A stretch of 64,000 nucleotides of DNA from Pedobacter ginsengisoli (lineage in GTDB: Bacteria > Bacteroidota > Bacteroidia > Sphingobacteriales > Sphingobacteriaceae): contig NZ_JASSYX010000002.1 of NCBI RefSeq assembly GCF_030244015.1, positions 1,054,001 through 1,118,000 on the forward strand, given 5' to 3'. How positions within the stretch are numbered: position 1 is the first letter of the stretch; the number at the start of each line of letters is the position of its first letter. Position numbers and translations under genes: made by a program. The notes beneath the pieces are model-generated. The model saw nothing but the letters and a program-made list of their open reading frames with translations, was not told the DNA's origin and did not search any database. Positions 1-8,094 of this stretch are shown piece after piece.

Positions 1-245
1 CCGGGAAAGAAGGAGCCCGGTGGCAACTGAAAAAAAGAATTGATGGTTGTTCCTTTGGCATTCATCGCGGCAACGCCTGTTGGCGCTACTACTGCCATCT
101 TCTTCTTGCTCTGCTCTTTTATCTTTTTTAGCAGGGTAGTTTTACCCGTTCCGGCCTTCCCGGTCAGAAATATATTCTGATTGGTCTGGTCAATAAAAGA
201 TAAAACTTTGCTGGAAACTGAATCAGAAGAACCGACATTACTCAT
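1..245 (-). CDS. PIF1-like helicase / AAA ATPase, N-terminal part (runs off the window)
   Basis: The gene reads leftward from an ATG at 245 and leaves the window at base 1, so only about 81 residues are visible. A Walker A motif GKAGTGKTT lies at residues 29-37, followed by a stretch reading VVAPTGVAAMNAKGTTINSF. This second block is typical of PIF1/RRM3-like superfamily 1 helicases, where it surrounds helicase motif Ia. PIF1-family enzymes unwind DNA 5'-3' and resolve G-quadruplexes; in Bacteroidota many such proteins carry extra C-terminal helicase or HTH domains, which cannot be seen here. No signal peptide, so cytoplasmic. The next gene to the right is on the same strand but 124 bases away, so no operon is evident. 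Confidence 0.8.
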   Translation of the reverse strand, partial: MSNVGSSDSVSSKVLSFIDQTNQNIFLTGKAGTGKTTLLKKIKEQSKKKMAVVAPTGVAAMNAKGTTINSFFQLPPGSFFP

Positions 246-369
246 GAGACAAATTTAACACAAATGAAGAAGTGATCTGCCATACGAAAAGCAAATAATA
301 TAGCTATGCCCCCATTTTTTATCAACATGCGCGGATGGCATGCATCGACGAAACGCAGTTGGCCGCCCG

Positions 370-2568
370 TTATTCAGCCTCAGCCGACCTTATCTTTGGA
401 GTTTTGATCTCTTTTCTGCCGATCTTATAAGAAATGATAAACCTGATGTCCTGATTTTGATAGCGATAGGACATCCGTTGATTATAATCTGCTGATGTGG
501 TGACCTCATCAATGTAGGTATGTGGTTTTAAAAAAGTTTCCACACGTAAACTCATGTTCAGGCGCTCGTCCTTTGTTTTCTTATTAATGGTCATGTTGTA
601 AAACTTCCATCCCGTGCGATATCCTTGCAACTGCAGTTTTTTTGTATCAAAGAAACCGTAAAAATCTATACTAAAACCCCTTGGAAGCTTGTAGCTGCCA
701 TTTAAATTCAGCTGTCTCATCAGCCCCTTGTTACTGATACCAAGCATCCCGCTTTCCAGCCAGACATATTGTGCGGTCAGTCCGGCACCCAGACTCAGCG
801 CAGACGCAGGTTTCCAGTTAAACGTGGCAGACAGACCCAGTCTTTGATTTTTCCCGACATTTTTCCAGGTACTTTCAAAGACCCCGTTACCCAAAGGGCG
901 GCGGATGTTTTCAATGGTATTCCTGTTGTCATTGAAAAACAGGACAAAATCCCTGAACAGTTTAGCGCCATTGACAGAATAGCTCAGCTGATAACGGTTG
1001 GTCAGTTCAGGCTCCAGCTTGGGGTTGCCATATTGTATTGTGAGCGAATCACTCGTAACTACTGTCGGGTTCAGGTAGGAGATATAAGGTCGCTGCAGTT
1101 TCATCGTATAACTCAGCTTAATACTGGTTTTATCGTTTACCATTCTATTGAACAGGATTTGCGGGGCCAGGTTATGAAAAGAAGGAATATCGACCCTTTG
1201 GTTTTTGAACACCACGTCCAGTTCCGTTTTCTCATACCTCAATCCTCCGCTCAGACCCCATTTTCCAATTTTCACACTGGTATTGGCATAAGCAGCGTAG
1301 ACCCTGTTTTGATAGGTAAAGTCATTGGAACGCTGGGCGTCACGCTGGTAGCTGCCGCTGTCAAAATCATAAACATCAAACAAACTTTCACTCTTTGCGT
1401 TTTTAGCCGAGACCTTGGCACCCGCTTCCAGTTTCCAATTGTCTGTAAACACCTGTGTATAATCCCTCTGGATGATATAATCATCATAAGTCGTGCTGCT
1501 AAAGAAGTTCTCCCTGTACGGATTCTGCCCGATCTGGTCTAATCCGTAATCACTGGCACCTTTAAACGGCGCATACATACCTAGTACAGCATATTCTATA
1601 TGTTTATCCTTTGATGTCCCTGTAAAACCAATATTATAGCTATTGCCATTATTCTTGTCCCTGGTCTCCATATTACGCTGAAACAGATACTGCTGTATCT
1701 CCTGGTCTGTCCCATAGTTATCAGACATCTTTATGGTTGTGTTTGGTGATCTCCTTGCGCGGTAACCCAGGTCGAATGTATTTAGCGTATCCAAACTATA
1801 CAGGAGGCTTATTCCACCGTAAAAGTAATCGCCGGATTGTTTGGTTTCATTCTGTTGGACGCGCATCAAATTGTCCGCAGTACGCTGCAGCACCGAGCCA
1901 TTCCTGTTCCGGTATTTCTGATACAGGGCATCCGAATTGAGAAAAAATCTACCATTCCTGGTCTGTATGTCCCCCTCTATATTGTCACTTCTGATCCCCG
2001 CCATGCCACTTATATTCCCATTGGTGGCATCATCTCTTATTTTCCGGGTAATGATGTTAATGACCGCATCCGCACCTTCCGCATCGTAGCTGGCTGAGGG
2101 ATTGGTGATCACCTCGACCCTGACTATACTTTCACCTCTGATGGCCCTCAAGGCATCAGCTACAGAGGAAGCATAGATATCAGAAGGCTTCCCGTCTATC
2201 AGCACCCTGACATTTGAACTGCCACGGACAGAAAGCCCGCCATTTTGGTCCACACTGACCATCGGGACTTTTCTGAGTACATCTGATGCATCTGAACCAG
2301 CAATAGCAGGAAGGCTTTCCACATTGAAAGCGATACCGTCCACACGTTGTTCGATCAAAGGTTTTTGACCGCGGATGGTCACTGTTTTCAGCTTAATGGG
2401 CTGCTTTTTCTTTGCTGTACCGGGACTAACGGAATCTGTACGCATTGAATCCCCCCGAAGCGCCCGTTTCCTGAGTGAATCAGTTTTAATACTGTCGGGA
2501 CGCTGTGCATGGACCGAACATAGCCACAGGCAGGCCAGGATCATAAATAAACAGGTCTTTTGATACAC
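370..2568 (-). CDS. TonB-dependent-receptor-like outer membrane beta-barrel protein
   Basis: 732 residues. An N-terminal signal peptide (about 1-22, ending SVHAQ) is followed by a charged D/S/R/K-rich segment to about residue 60. A receptor plug domain spans about 60-175 and contains SNVRVLIDGKPSDI and VEVITNPSASYDAEG. The rest is rich in alternating aromatic/polar strands typical of a 22-strand barrel (outer membrane beta-barrel family 3). The carboxypeptidase-regulatory-like domain often found in front of such proteins is absent. No SusD gene follows, so a SusCD glycan importer is unlikely; a siderophore, peptide or unknown ligand is possible. The upstream neighbour on the same strand is a 73-codon remnant ending 25 bases away. 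Role by family; substrate unknown. Confidence 0.85.
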   Translation of the reverse strand: MYQKTCLFMILACLWLCSVHAQRPDSIKTDSLRKRALRGDSMRTDSVSPGTAKKKQPIKLKTVTIRGQKPLIEQRVDGIAFNVESLPAIAGSDASDVLRKVPMVSVDQNGGLSVRGSSNVRVLIDGKPSDIYASSVADALRAIRGESIVRVEVITNPSASYDAEGADAVINIITRKIRDDATNGNISGMAGIRSDNIEGDIQTRNGRFFLNSDALYQKYRNRNGSVLQRTADNLMRVQQNETKQSGDYFYGGISLLYSLDTLNTFDLGYRARRSPNTTIKMSDNYGTDQEIQQYLFQRNMETRDKNNGNSYNIGFTGTSKDKHIEYAVLGMYAPFKGASDYGLDQIGQNPYRENFFSSTTYDDYIIQRDYTQVFTDNWKLEAGAKVSAKNAKSESLFDVYDFDSGSYQRDAQRSNDFTYQNRVYAAYANTSVKIGKWGLSGGLRYEKTELDVVFKNQRVDIPSFHNLAPQILFNRMVNDKTSIKLSYTMKLQRPYISYLNPTVVTSDSLTIQYGNPKLEPELTNRYQLSYSVNGAKLFRDFVLFFNDNRNTIENIRRPLGNGVFESTWKNVGKNQRLGLSATFNWKPASALSLGAGLTAQYVWLESGMLGISNKGLMRQLNLNGSYKLPRGFSIDFYGFFDTKKLQLQGYRTGWKFYNMTINKKTKDERLNMSLRVETFLKPHTYIDEVTTSADYNQRMSYRYQNQDIRFIISYKIGRKEIKTPKIRSAEAE

Positions 2569-2593
2569 GATACTAAATATTCTTAAAACTTCG

Positions 2594-2815
2594 TTACCTG
2601 GTTATTTTACCGCAGGATAATCCGGAATGTTCCTTTTTACCATCCCAGCTCACATCAGGCAGTTCGACAAAGGACTTTATTTTTTCAAAAGGAACCGGAC
2701 TTTCATAAATGGCCTCAAAACCTTCGCAGGGACCGCCTGCTTTTTTCTGCTGCGCAGCCAGCTCACATGCGGGAGCACTCATTAAAATAATACACGCAAT
2801 CAAATAATTTTTCAT
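2594..2815 (-). pseudogene. Probable N-terminal remnant of an intradiol ring-cleavage dioxygenase-like secreted protein
   Basis: 73 codons from ATG at 2815. A signal peptide of about 21 residues is followed by KKAGGPCEGFEAIYESPVPF and FVELPDVSWDGKK. From memory, secreted intradiol-dioxygenase-like proteins of Bacteroidota begin with a GGPCEGCEAI block, then a TLPDF-like block, and then continue for well over 100 residues with the iron-binding Tyr/His residues. Here the reading frame diverges after DGKK and stops, no ligand residues exist, and the second cysteine of the block is phenylalanine. I read it as a truncated remnant. It could instead be a functional small secreted protein. It lies just upstream of the TonB-receptor-like gene on the same strand. 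Confidence 0.5.
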
Positions 2816-2990
2816 GGCTTCAGAATTATTAAATCAGAAATTATGAGTCAAAGGACGGGTAATTATAACCATACCGGGAATTTAGTAGAGATAACGCACA
2901 TATTTTAGACGAACGACAGCAAGGCAGGCTGTTTTTTTATGAGCAGCTCAAATCTTTTTATCTAAATTTATAACACCCATTAGACTAACT

Positions 2991-3821
2991 ATGAGTTTTT
3001 TAGACCGACAGTTTATCCCGCCATTCTCCCGCCGGCATGTAACCGTCAAACATGCGCTGCTGCATACACTTTACTGGGTGCTGATCGCCGCTTTTTTCGC
3101 TTACGAAAAAAGATACCTGATCCATAAAGCCAACCTGCCTTATTTTTTATTCTGTGTCATCGGAAGAGTAATCATGCTGGTGGCTATTGCCTATCTCAAT
3201 ATCCAGTATTTCCTCCCAAAATACCTTCTGAGAAAGCAATACCTGCGTTATTTCCTGCTGGTTCTGCTCTCCGTCGCCGGTTATATGGTGGCCCAGAGCC
3301 TTTTTGACTACTTCCTCTACGGATATGTGATCGGGCCCATGCGCAACAGCAACCTCATGGAAACCATGTCTTACAACTTCTTCAGTACGATCTGGTACCT
3401 GGCACTGATGGTAGCCGTAAAACTGAGCATCGACTGGTACGAGCTGCAAAACAAACCAGCAGAAACCACAGAGCCCCTTCCCGAATTTACATTCGTAAAG
3501 AGCGGCACGCAAAAGATAAAGATCATCTACAGCGAAGTAACCCATATAGAAGGCTTAAAAGACTATGCCATTGCACATACCACCGCCAATCAAAAAATTG
3601 TGATCAAAGGCTCCATTAAATACATGAATGAGATATTTCCGGAAGCACTGTTTATCAGGGTGCACAAATCTTTCATTGTCGCTAAAGACAAGATCAGGCA
3701 GATAGAAAAAAACAAGATCATCATCAACGAACATCAGATCCCGATAGGAAGAAGCTACAAACAAGAGCTGGGGAAACATTTATTAAACAATAACTTCTCG
3801 ATTACCAAACTCACTGAATAA
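2991..3821 (+). CDS. Membrane-anchored LytTR-family transcriptional regulator
   Basis: 276 residues. Four hydrophobic segments are visible at about 21-37, 50-70, 85-108 and 128-147. They resemble the membrane part of Bacteroidota LytS/YehU-type sensor kinases (for example NIQYFLPKYLL between segments 2 and 3). Residues about 166-268 form a LytTR DNA-binding domain with IEGLKDYAIAH, RVHKSFIV and IPIGRSYK. There is no receiver domain and no kinase domain, so it appears to be a one-component membrane regulator. It is divergent from the receptor-like barrel locus, with 175 bases between them. Control of its neighbours is only inferred. Start at ATG 2991; no obvious ribosome binding site. Confidence 0.85.
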   Translation: MSFLDRQFIPPFSRRHVTVKHALLHTLYWVLIAAFFAYEKRYLIHKANLPYFLFCVIGRVIMLVAIAYLNIQYFLPKYLLRKQYLRYFLLVLLSVAGYMVAQSLFDYFLYGYVIGPMRNSNLMETMSYNFFSTIWYLALMVAVKLSIDWYELQNKPAETTEPLPEFTFVKSGTQKIKIIYSEVTHIEGLKDYAIAHTTANQKIVIKGSIKYMNEIFPEALFIRVHKSFIVAKDKIRQIEKNKIIINEHQIPIGRSYKQELGKHLLNNNFSITKLTE

Positions 3822-3965
3822 AAAAGAATGACCTGTAAAGCGCTATATAGCCTGATTAAGTGAAGTTTGTAAATATATTTTGGTTCTGCTGTATCAAATC
3901 GAGTGTGTTTAACGTCTAATAGGTAATAGACTTGTTACAACTAACCGGAATCTAAATATTTAATC

Positions 3966-4229
3966 ATGGAATTAACACACCCATATCAACAAAATCAGGG
4001 AAATATACAGCATCAGGATGCAAATTCACAATTTTTAGTAGTAAAAAGTGATGATGTTCAGCGCATAGAGGCCCTTTCTTTACTGTTTCCCCGTTTGAGC
4101 AGTATGATCAGGAACAATAAAGGTAAAAACCTGGTACTCAATTTTCGTGATGAACAACAGCGCTCACTCATCGTAATGATTGTTTCTGAAACTGAAAATG
4201 AAGCGGCACTGATTCAAATGGCCAGCTGA
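3966..4229 (+). CDS. Small hypothetical protein (87 aa)
   Basis: I do not recognise this gene. It begins at ATG 3966 and encodes 87 residues with no signal peptide or membrane segment. The N-terminal 25 residues are rich in Gln, Asn and His; the rest alternates predicted helix (DDVQRIEALSLLFPRLSSMI) and two beta strands (NLVLNFRD, SLIVMIVSE), suggesting a compact alpha/beta fold. It converges with the RhtA-like exporter gene, stop codons 6 bases apart. An upstream region of 144 bases leaves room for its own promoter. The intact frame and sensible composition favour a real gene. Confidence 0.6.
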   Translation: MELTHPYQQNQGNIQHQDANSQFLVVKSDDVQRIEALSLLFPRLSSMIRNNKGKNLVLNFRDEQQRSLIVMIVSETENEAALIQMAS

Positions 4230-4235
4230 TGTTTT

Positions 4236-5132
4236 TTAGTTAGGTATTTTTTTGTTCTTAGTAAGCGTAGCACCCGCGCTGGCGATAACCACCAATGCTA
4301 CGGCCATCCATTCGTAAAAAGTCAGCAGCTCCTGCAGGAAAATCAATCCGCAGAGCGCAGCTACAGCCGGCTCTAAACTCATCAGAATACTAAAGGTCTG
4401 CGCCGGTATTTTCCGCATTGCGTTTATTTCCAGCGTAAAGGGGATAGCACTTGAAAGCAGGGCCAGAGCAGCGCCACTAAAAATCATAATTGGAGTAAAA
4501 TTACTCAATCCGCCTCCGGCGATACCAAAAGGCAGAACGATCATGGTCGCAAAGACCATCCCTATGGTTACGGCCTGGCCGCCGTCCAGTATTTTTGAAG
4601 TGCGTCTGCCCAACACAATATATCCGGCCCAGAACCCGCCAGCAAGCAAAGCCATCAGCGCACCGATAAGATCGATACTCTTTTCACTCCATGGAGCGAT
4701 GAAAGCGATCCCCGCTGCGGCCAGCAGTACCCATAAAAATTCGATAAGACGCCTCGACCCGGCGACAGCAAGGAGCAAAGGGCCGATGAACTCCAATGTT
4801 ACTGCCAGACCCAGCGGTATGCGCTCCAGGGACATATAAAAAATCATGTTCATTGCCCCAAGGCAGAGTCCATAGGGGATTACAGCCCTCCATTGTGCTT
4901 TGTTCAGCCTTTTTAAATTTGGCCGGTTCACTGCCAAAAGGATCAGCGCAGACAGACCGATCCTGACGGACGCTGTTCCCGTTGCCCCTAAGGCAGGAAA
5001 TAACCCTTTTGCAATTGCAGCCCCAGCCTGTACGCTCACAATGGCTCCAAGGACGGCCGGCAAAGGCGGGATGTTGATCTTGCTTTTTTTCATCCATTTA
5101 TATTTTTTTTTCATCGGCGATGAAGCTATCAT
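4236..5132 (-). CDS. EamA/DMT-family transporter, RhtA-like exporter
   Basis: 298 residues, ten predicted transmembrane segments in two EamA repeats. The first repeat closely follows the E. coli RhtA pattern as I recall it: VQAGAAIAKGLFPALGATG, then LGAMNMIFYMSLERIPLG and VTLEFIGPLLLA. RhtA exports threonine and homoserine, and related proteins export other amino acids or metabolites, so the substrate is inferred at family level only. The ATG at 5132 gives a short polar N-terminus; an internal Met at 5114 (MKKKYKW) is an equally good start. It faces the 87-residue hypothetical gene tail to tail and is divergent from the DUF763 gene. Inner membrane. Confidence 0.85.
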   Translation of the reverse strand: MIASSPMKKKYKWMKKSKINIPPLPAVLGAIVSVQAGAAIAKGLFPALGATGTASVRIGLSALILLAVNRPNLKRLNKAQWRAVIPYGLCLGAMNMIFYMSLERIPLGLAVTLEFIGPLLLAVAGSRRLIEFLWVLLAAAGIAFIAPWSEKSIDLIGALMALLAGGFWAGYIVLGRRTSKILDGGQAVTIGMVFATMIVLPFGIAGGGLSNFTPIMIFSGAALALLSSAIPFTLEINAMRKIPAQTFSILMSLEPAVAALCGLIFLQELLTFYEWMAVALVVIASAGATLTKNKKIPN

Positions 5133-5383
5133 AATTATAGTGATCCTCCTGTGGATTTTTGGAAAATCATGATGGTTTCATTAGGATGCTCTTTTATTCG
5201 GAATAATCCGGGCCGCAAAGCTAAAGTTTTGAGCCGGGAAAACATGGACTTCCTGAAAAACAAATCAGGAGACTTCCAGTCAGGCAATTCAAATTAGCAT
5301 TTAATAAAAAAGGCAGGAATACCGGACTTATATTAAACAAGATTTATTATCATAAAATTAACCTCGATTATCAGTGTAAAATA

Positions 5384-5413
5384 TTGCAAACCGTCAGAGA
5401 ATTGCTAAATTTG
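5384..5413 (+). promoter_or_regulatory. Bacteroidota-type promoter in front of the DUF763 gene
   Basis: A perfect TAnnTTTG box (TAAATTTG, 5406-5413) is preceded after 19 bases by TTG (5384-5386, as ATTG). This matches the Bacteroidota primary sigma factor pattern (-33 TTTG, -7 TAnnTTTG). The box ends only 5 bases before the ATG at 5419, so a transcript would have almost no leader. Confidence 0.55.
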
Positions 5414-5418
5414 TTAGT

Positions 5419-6624
5419 ATGAAAAGATCCGGATCTGCTGATTTACCCCTGCATTATGGCTATGTACCCAAATGGCTTGCAGAGCGCATGAGCAAACTGG
5501 GTTTTGCCATTACAGAAGCTATAGTGGCAGAATACGGTACCTCAGAAGTGCTGCGCCGGCTCAGCGATCCTTTCTGGTTTCAAAGCCTGGGTGCGGTAAT
5601 GGGCATGGACTGGCATTCCTCAGGCATCACCACTTCTGTGATGGGTGCCTTAAAATCTGCCATCAATCCGCACTACCGCGATCTGGGGATTTATATCTGT
5701 GGTGGCAAAGGTGCAAAATCGAGAAACACACCTGATGAATTACTGAAGTTTGGCGAGCGGACCGGATTAAACGGCATCGATCTGGTACGCTGCAGCAAAC
5801 TGAGCGCCAAGGTAGACAATACCGCAGTGCAGGACGGTTTTCAGCTCTATACCCATAGTTTTATAGTGGATAAAAACGGACTGTGGACTGTCGTGCAGCA
5901 AGGCATGAGCCAGGGGAGCTCAATGGCCCGGAGATACCATTGGCATTCTTCAGCGCTAAAATCATTTGTAGATGAACCACATACGGGAATTTGCGGAGTC
6001 AATCAGGGGCAGATCCTTAACCTTGCAGCCGCTGGCGCGGCACCAGCCAGGGAAACTATGATGGCCATGGCCGCTGAGCACCCGGAACGCATGATCGCTG
6101 AGGCCCGTAAACTGGTCATGCCCGCACACCACGATGTAAAATCAAAAGATGTAGACCTGAAACGTTTGGGTGCCATGCTCTGGCTGACACATGAAAAAAA
6201 ACCAACAGACTTTGAAGAATTATTGCTTTTAGAAGGTATGGGCCCCCGGACGCTGCAATCTCTGGCGCTGGTAAGTGAGGTGATTTACGGTACACCGGCC
6301 AGATTTACCGATCCGGCGCGGTTTTCTTTTGCCCATGGCGGCAAAGACGGCCATCCTTTCCCTGTGCCGGTCAAAGTTTATGATGAAACCATAAGTGTGC
6401 TCAGTAAAGCGGTCCAGAAGGCAAAAATTGGACAGTCAGACAAACTGCAGGCCATCCAAAAGTTAAGTGAATTGTCCTACAGGGCCGAAAAGAATTTTAT
6501 TCCCAATGATAATTTTGATCAGCTGATCCAAAAAGAACGCGACGAATCATGGAAATACGGAGGAAAGACCGTGTTTGGTGATGCCAAACCCCCAAAGGGC
6601 CTTGGACAGCTCACCCTATTTTAA
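5419..6624 (+). CDS. DUF763 domain-containing protein
   Basis: 401 residues matching the DUF763 family along its whole length. The N-terminus KRSGSADLPLHYGYVPKWL and the blocks VMGMDWHSSGITTS, DGFQLYTHSFIVDKNGLW and QQGMSQ are characteristic. The C-terminal half contains LLLLEGMGPRTLQSLALVSE, a helix-hairpin-helix-like element often associated with DNA binding, and FAHGGKDGHPFPVP. No signal peptide or membrane segment, so cytoplasmic. The biochemical role of DUF763 proteins is not established to my knowledge; a nucleic-acid function is only suggested by the hairpin-like element. It is followed on the same strand by a small lipoprotein gene after 63 bases. A near-ideal promoter box lies immediately upstream. 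Confidence 0.9.
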   Translation: MKRSGSADLPLHYGYVPKWLAERMSKLGFAITEAIVAEYGTSEVLRRLSDPFWFQSLGAVMGMDWHSSGITTSVMGALKSAINPHYRDLGIYICGGKGAKSRNTPDELLKFGERTGLNGIDLVRCSKLSAKVDNTAVQDGFQLYTHSFIVDKNGLWTVVQQGMSQGSSMARRYHWHSSALKSFVDEPHTGICGVNQGQILNLAAAGAAPARETMMAMAAEHPERMIAEARKLVMPAHHDVKSKDVDLKRLGAMLWLTHEKKPTDFEELLLLEGMGPRTLQSLALVSEVIYGTPARFTDPARFSFAHGGKDGHPFPVPVKVYDETISVLSKAVQKAKIGQSDKLQAIQKLSELSYRAEKNFIPNDNFDQLIQKERDESWKYGGKTVFGDAKPPKGLGQLTLF

Positions 6625-6687
6625 CGGTGAATTTTAAAACAGGTGTGATTATTGTAGCGTATGCGCGATTCCTAACGTTAACAGAAT

Positions 6688-6999
6688 ATGAAGAAATTGT
6701 TATTCCTATTGATCATCGGCGCAGCTGTTGCCGGATGTGGCACTACCAAACAGACACCAGTCCCAAAAACAGATGTTATTGAACTGAGCGGTAAGCTCGA
6801 AAAGCTGGGCATGACGACTTTTCAATATGGCACGCATGTGCTTAAAACAGCTGATAAAACCTATGCTTTAAAAAGTGAAAAAGTCAATCTGGATGGCTTT
6901 GTAGACAAACAAGTTACACTAAAAGGCACAAAAGTAGACGGCTATCCTATAGAGGCCGGCCCGGACCTCCTGGAGGTTCAGGAAATTACCTCAAAATAG
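6688..6999 (+). CDS. Small putative lipoprotein
   Basis: 103 residues. A lysine-led hydrophobic signal is followed by the lipobox AVAGC, so the mature protein should be lipidated at Cys17. The remaining 86 residues alternate short beta strands (VIELSGKLEKLG, TTFQYGTHVLKTADKTYAL, KQVTLKGTKVDGYPIEAGPDLLEVQEI), consistent with an OB-fold-like small barrel, which is inference from pattern only. It lies 26 bases upstream of truC on the same strand. Function unknown. Confidence 0.75.
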   Translation: MKKLLFLLIIGAAVAGCGTTKQTPVPKTDVIELSGKLEKLGMTTFQYGTHVLKTADKTYALKSEKVNLDGFVDKQVTLKGTKVDGYPIEAGPDLLEVQEITSK

Positions 7000-7025
7000 T
7001 TCTATCTTCGCAGCAAAATTTAACA

Positions 7026-7703
7026 ATGCTGGAGATAGTTTATCAGGACGATCATTTAATTGCCATCAATAAGCCCCACGGCTTGCTGGTCCACCGTTCA
7101 TCCATTGCCGGTGATGCAAAAGTATTTGCACTGCAGCTGCTGCGGGACCAGATCGGCAGGCATGTCAGCCCGGTACACCGGCTGGACAGGAAAACCGGGG
7201 GCCTGCTGCTCTTTGCTTTTGAAAAGGATGTAGAGATTGCTATGCACCAGCAGTTTATGAATGGTGAGGTACAGAAAAAGTACCTCGCTGTTTTGCGGGG
7301 CTATGCGCCTGACAAGGAAGATATCGACTATCCGCTGGCTAAAGAAAACGGCACCATTCAGGATGCTTTTACTTCATTCGTTACGCTGAAGCGTGCCGAG
7401 CTTGACGTGGCCTTTGGCAAACACCCTACATCCCGCTATTCATTGATTGAAGCCACACCCACCACCGGCCGGATGCACCAGCTGCGCCGGCATTTTGCGC
7501 ACATATTCTATCCCATCATCGGCGACCGTAAACACGGCTGCAATAAGCAGAACAAGTTCTTTAAGGAACAATGGGAGATGACGACCATGCTGCTGCACGC
7601 CTCTGAACTGTTATTTAAGCATCCGGTAACGGGAGAAGTAGTACACCTGAAAGCTCCTGTACAGGAAGAATTTGAAAGGGTTAACCGGCTGATGGGCTGG
7701 TAA
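7026..7703 (+). CDS. truC: tRNA pseudouridine(65) synthase TruC
   Basis: 225 residues, the usual length of the RluA-family member TruC, which converts U65 in the acceptor/T-arm region of some tRNAs to pseudouridine. The catalytic motif HRLDRKTGG is at residues 51-59, with Asp54 as the expected nucleophile. Other family marks are VYQDDHLIAINKPHGLLVHR at the N-terminus, VQKKYLAVLRG, and TPTTGRMHQLRRHFAHIFYP. The last block with its double Arg and IGDRKHG is more TruC-like than RluC/D-like, and there is no S4 domain. Cytoplasmic. It follows the small lipoprotein gene closely. Confidence 0.85.
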   Translation: MLEIVYQDDHLIAINKPHGLLVHRSSIAGDAKVFALQLLRDQIGRHVSPVHRLDRKTGGLLLFAFEKDVEIAMHQQFMNGEVQKKYLAVLRGYAPDKEDIDYPLAKENGTIQDAFTSFVTLKRAELDVAFGKHPTSRYSLIEATPTTGRMHQLRRHFAHIFYPIIGDRKHGCNKQNKFFKEQWEMTTMLLHASELLFKHPVTGEVVHLKAPVQEEFERVNRLMGW

Positions 7704-7967
7704 AGTACGGTTCTTGTGCTCCTGACTGACAGGCTAATGTTTTAACTCAGCTAAATTATGCCTTTCCGCATACCTGCTCCCTATCTGCTGCGCTGCTTCT
7801 GCGCTTAAAGTACCCTTAATCGCTGCTCTAGCACAGAAGGACCGCAGAAAGTACGCAGAATAGCGCAGGAAAAGGGCGGCGGATCTTATTTGGTAACAAG
7901 GATAAATATGGAATTCCATATGGAGAATTCTGGAGAAAGGAATAATTGACAGCGACATTTCGGGTTT

Positions 7968-8002
7968 TGCCCGATATCAGACCAAATGTTCGATATCGGG
8001 CA
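7968..8002. promoter_or_regulatory. Candidate upstream activator site (perfect 11-bp inverted repeat)
   Basis: TGCCCGATATC (7968-7978) and its exact complement GATATCGGGCA (7992-8002) are separated by 13 bases. The centre is about 95 bases upstream of the transcription start predicted from the sigma-54 promoter, a usual position for sites bound by NtrC-type activators. The operon encodes such an activator, so binding by it is a natural inference. Each arm carries a GATATC core. Confidence 0.6.
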
Positions 8003-8052
8003 TTATTATAAAATACATATTACATAATATTCTGAAAATCAATTATTTGTAA

Positions 8053-8069
8053 TTGGCATCTGCCTTGCA
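8053..8069 (+). promoter_or_regulatory. Sigma-54 (-24/-12) promoter of the efflux operon
   Basis: The sequence TTGGCATCTGCCTTGCA has TGGCA (8054-8058) and TTGC (8065-8068) with GG and GC dinucleotides exactly 12 bases apart, the invariant spacing of sigma-54 promoters. Predicted start of transcription is about 8080, giving a leader of about 15 bases to the ATG at 8095. A TTG-started frame from 8053 would put the promoter inside the gene, so the later ATG is preferred. Confidence 0.75.
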
Positions 8070-8094
8070 AAACCCTGTCCAAATAAACCAACCA

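Larger units (their letters stand above)
7704..8094. other. Long intergenic control region between truC and the efflux operon
   Basis: No credible gene is seen. The region holds, left to right: an imperfect inverted repeat (7788-7803 with 7854-7868, CTGCGCT...TCTGCG arms); a perfect 16-base palindrome ATATGGAATTCCATAT at 7906-7921 followed by AGAATTCT at 7924-7931, two GAATTC-centred sites 14 bases apart; an 11-base perfect inverted repeat at 7968-8002; an AT-rich stretch 8003-8052; and a sigma-54 type promoter at 8053-8069. The 74-codon reverse frame at 7734-7958 has no recognisable feature and overlaps the inverted repeats. Confidence 0.7.

Noticed and set aside
769..1542. 257-codon open frame on the plus strand
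   Set aside because: Lies inside the TonB-receptor-like barrel gene on the other strand; no domain or signal.
7734..7958. 74-codon reverse frame between truC and the efflux operon
   Set aside because: Overlaps inverted repeats, no family features, and lies in a control region.
8053..8055. TTG as start of the adaptor protein
   Set aside because: The codon is part of the -24 element of a sigma-54 promoter; ATG 8095 gives a normal adaptor N-terminus.
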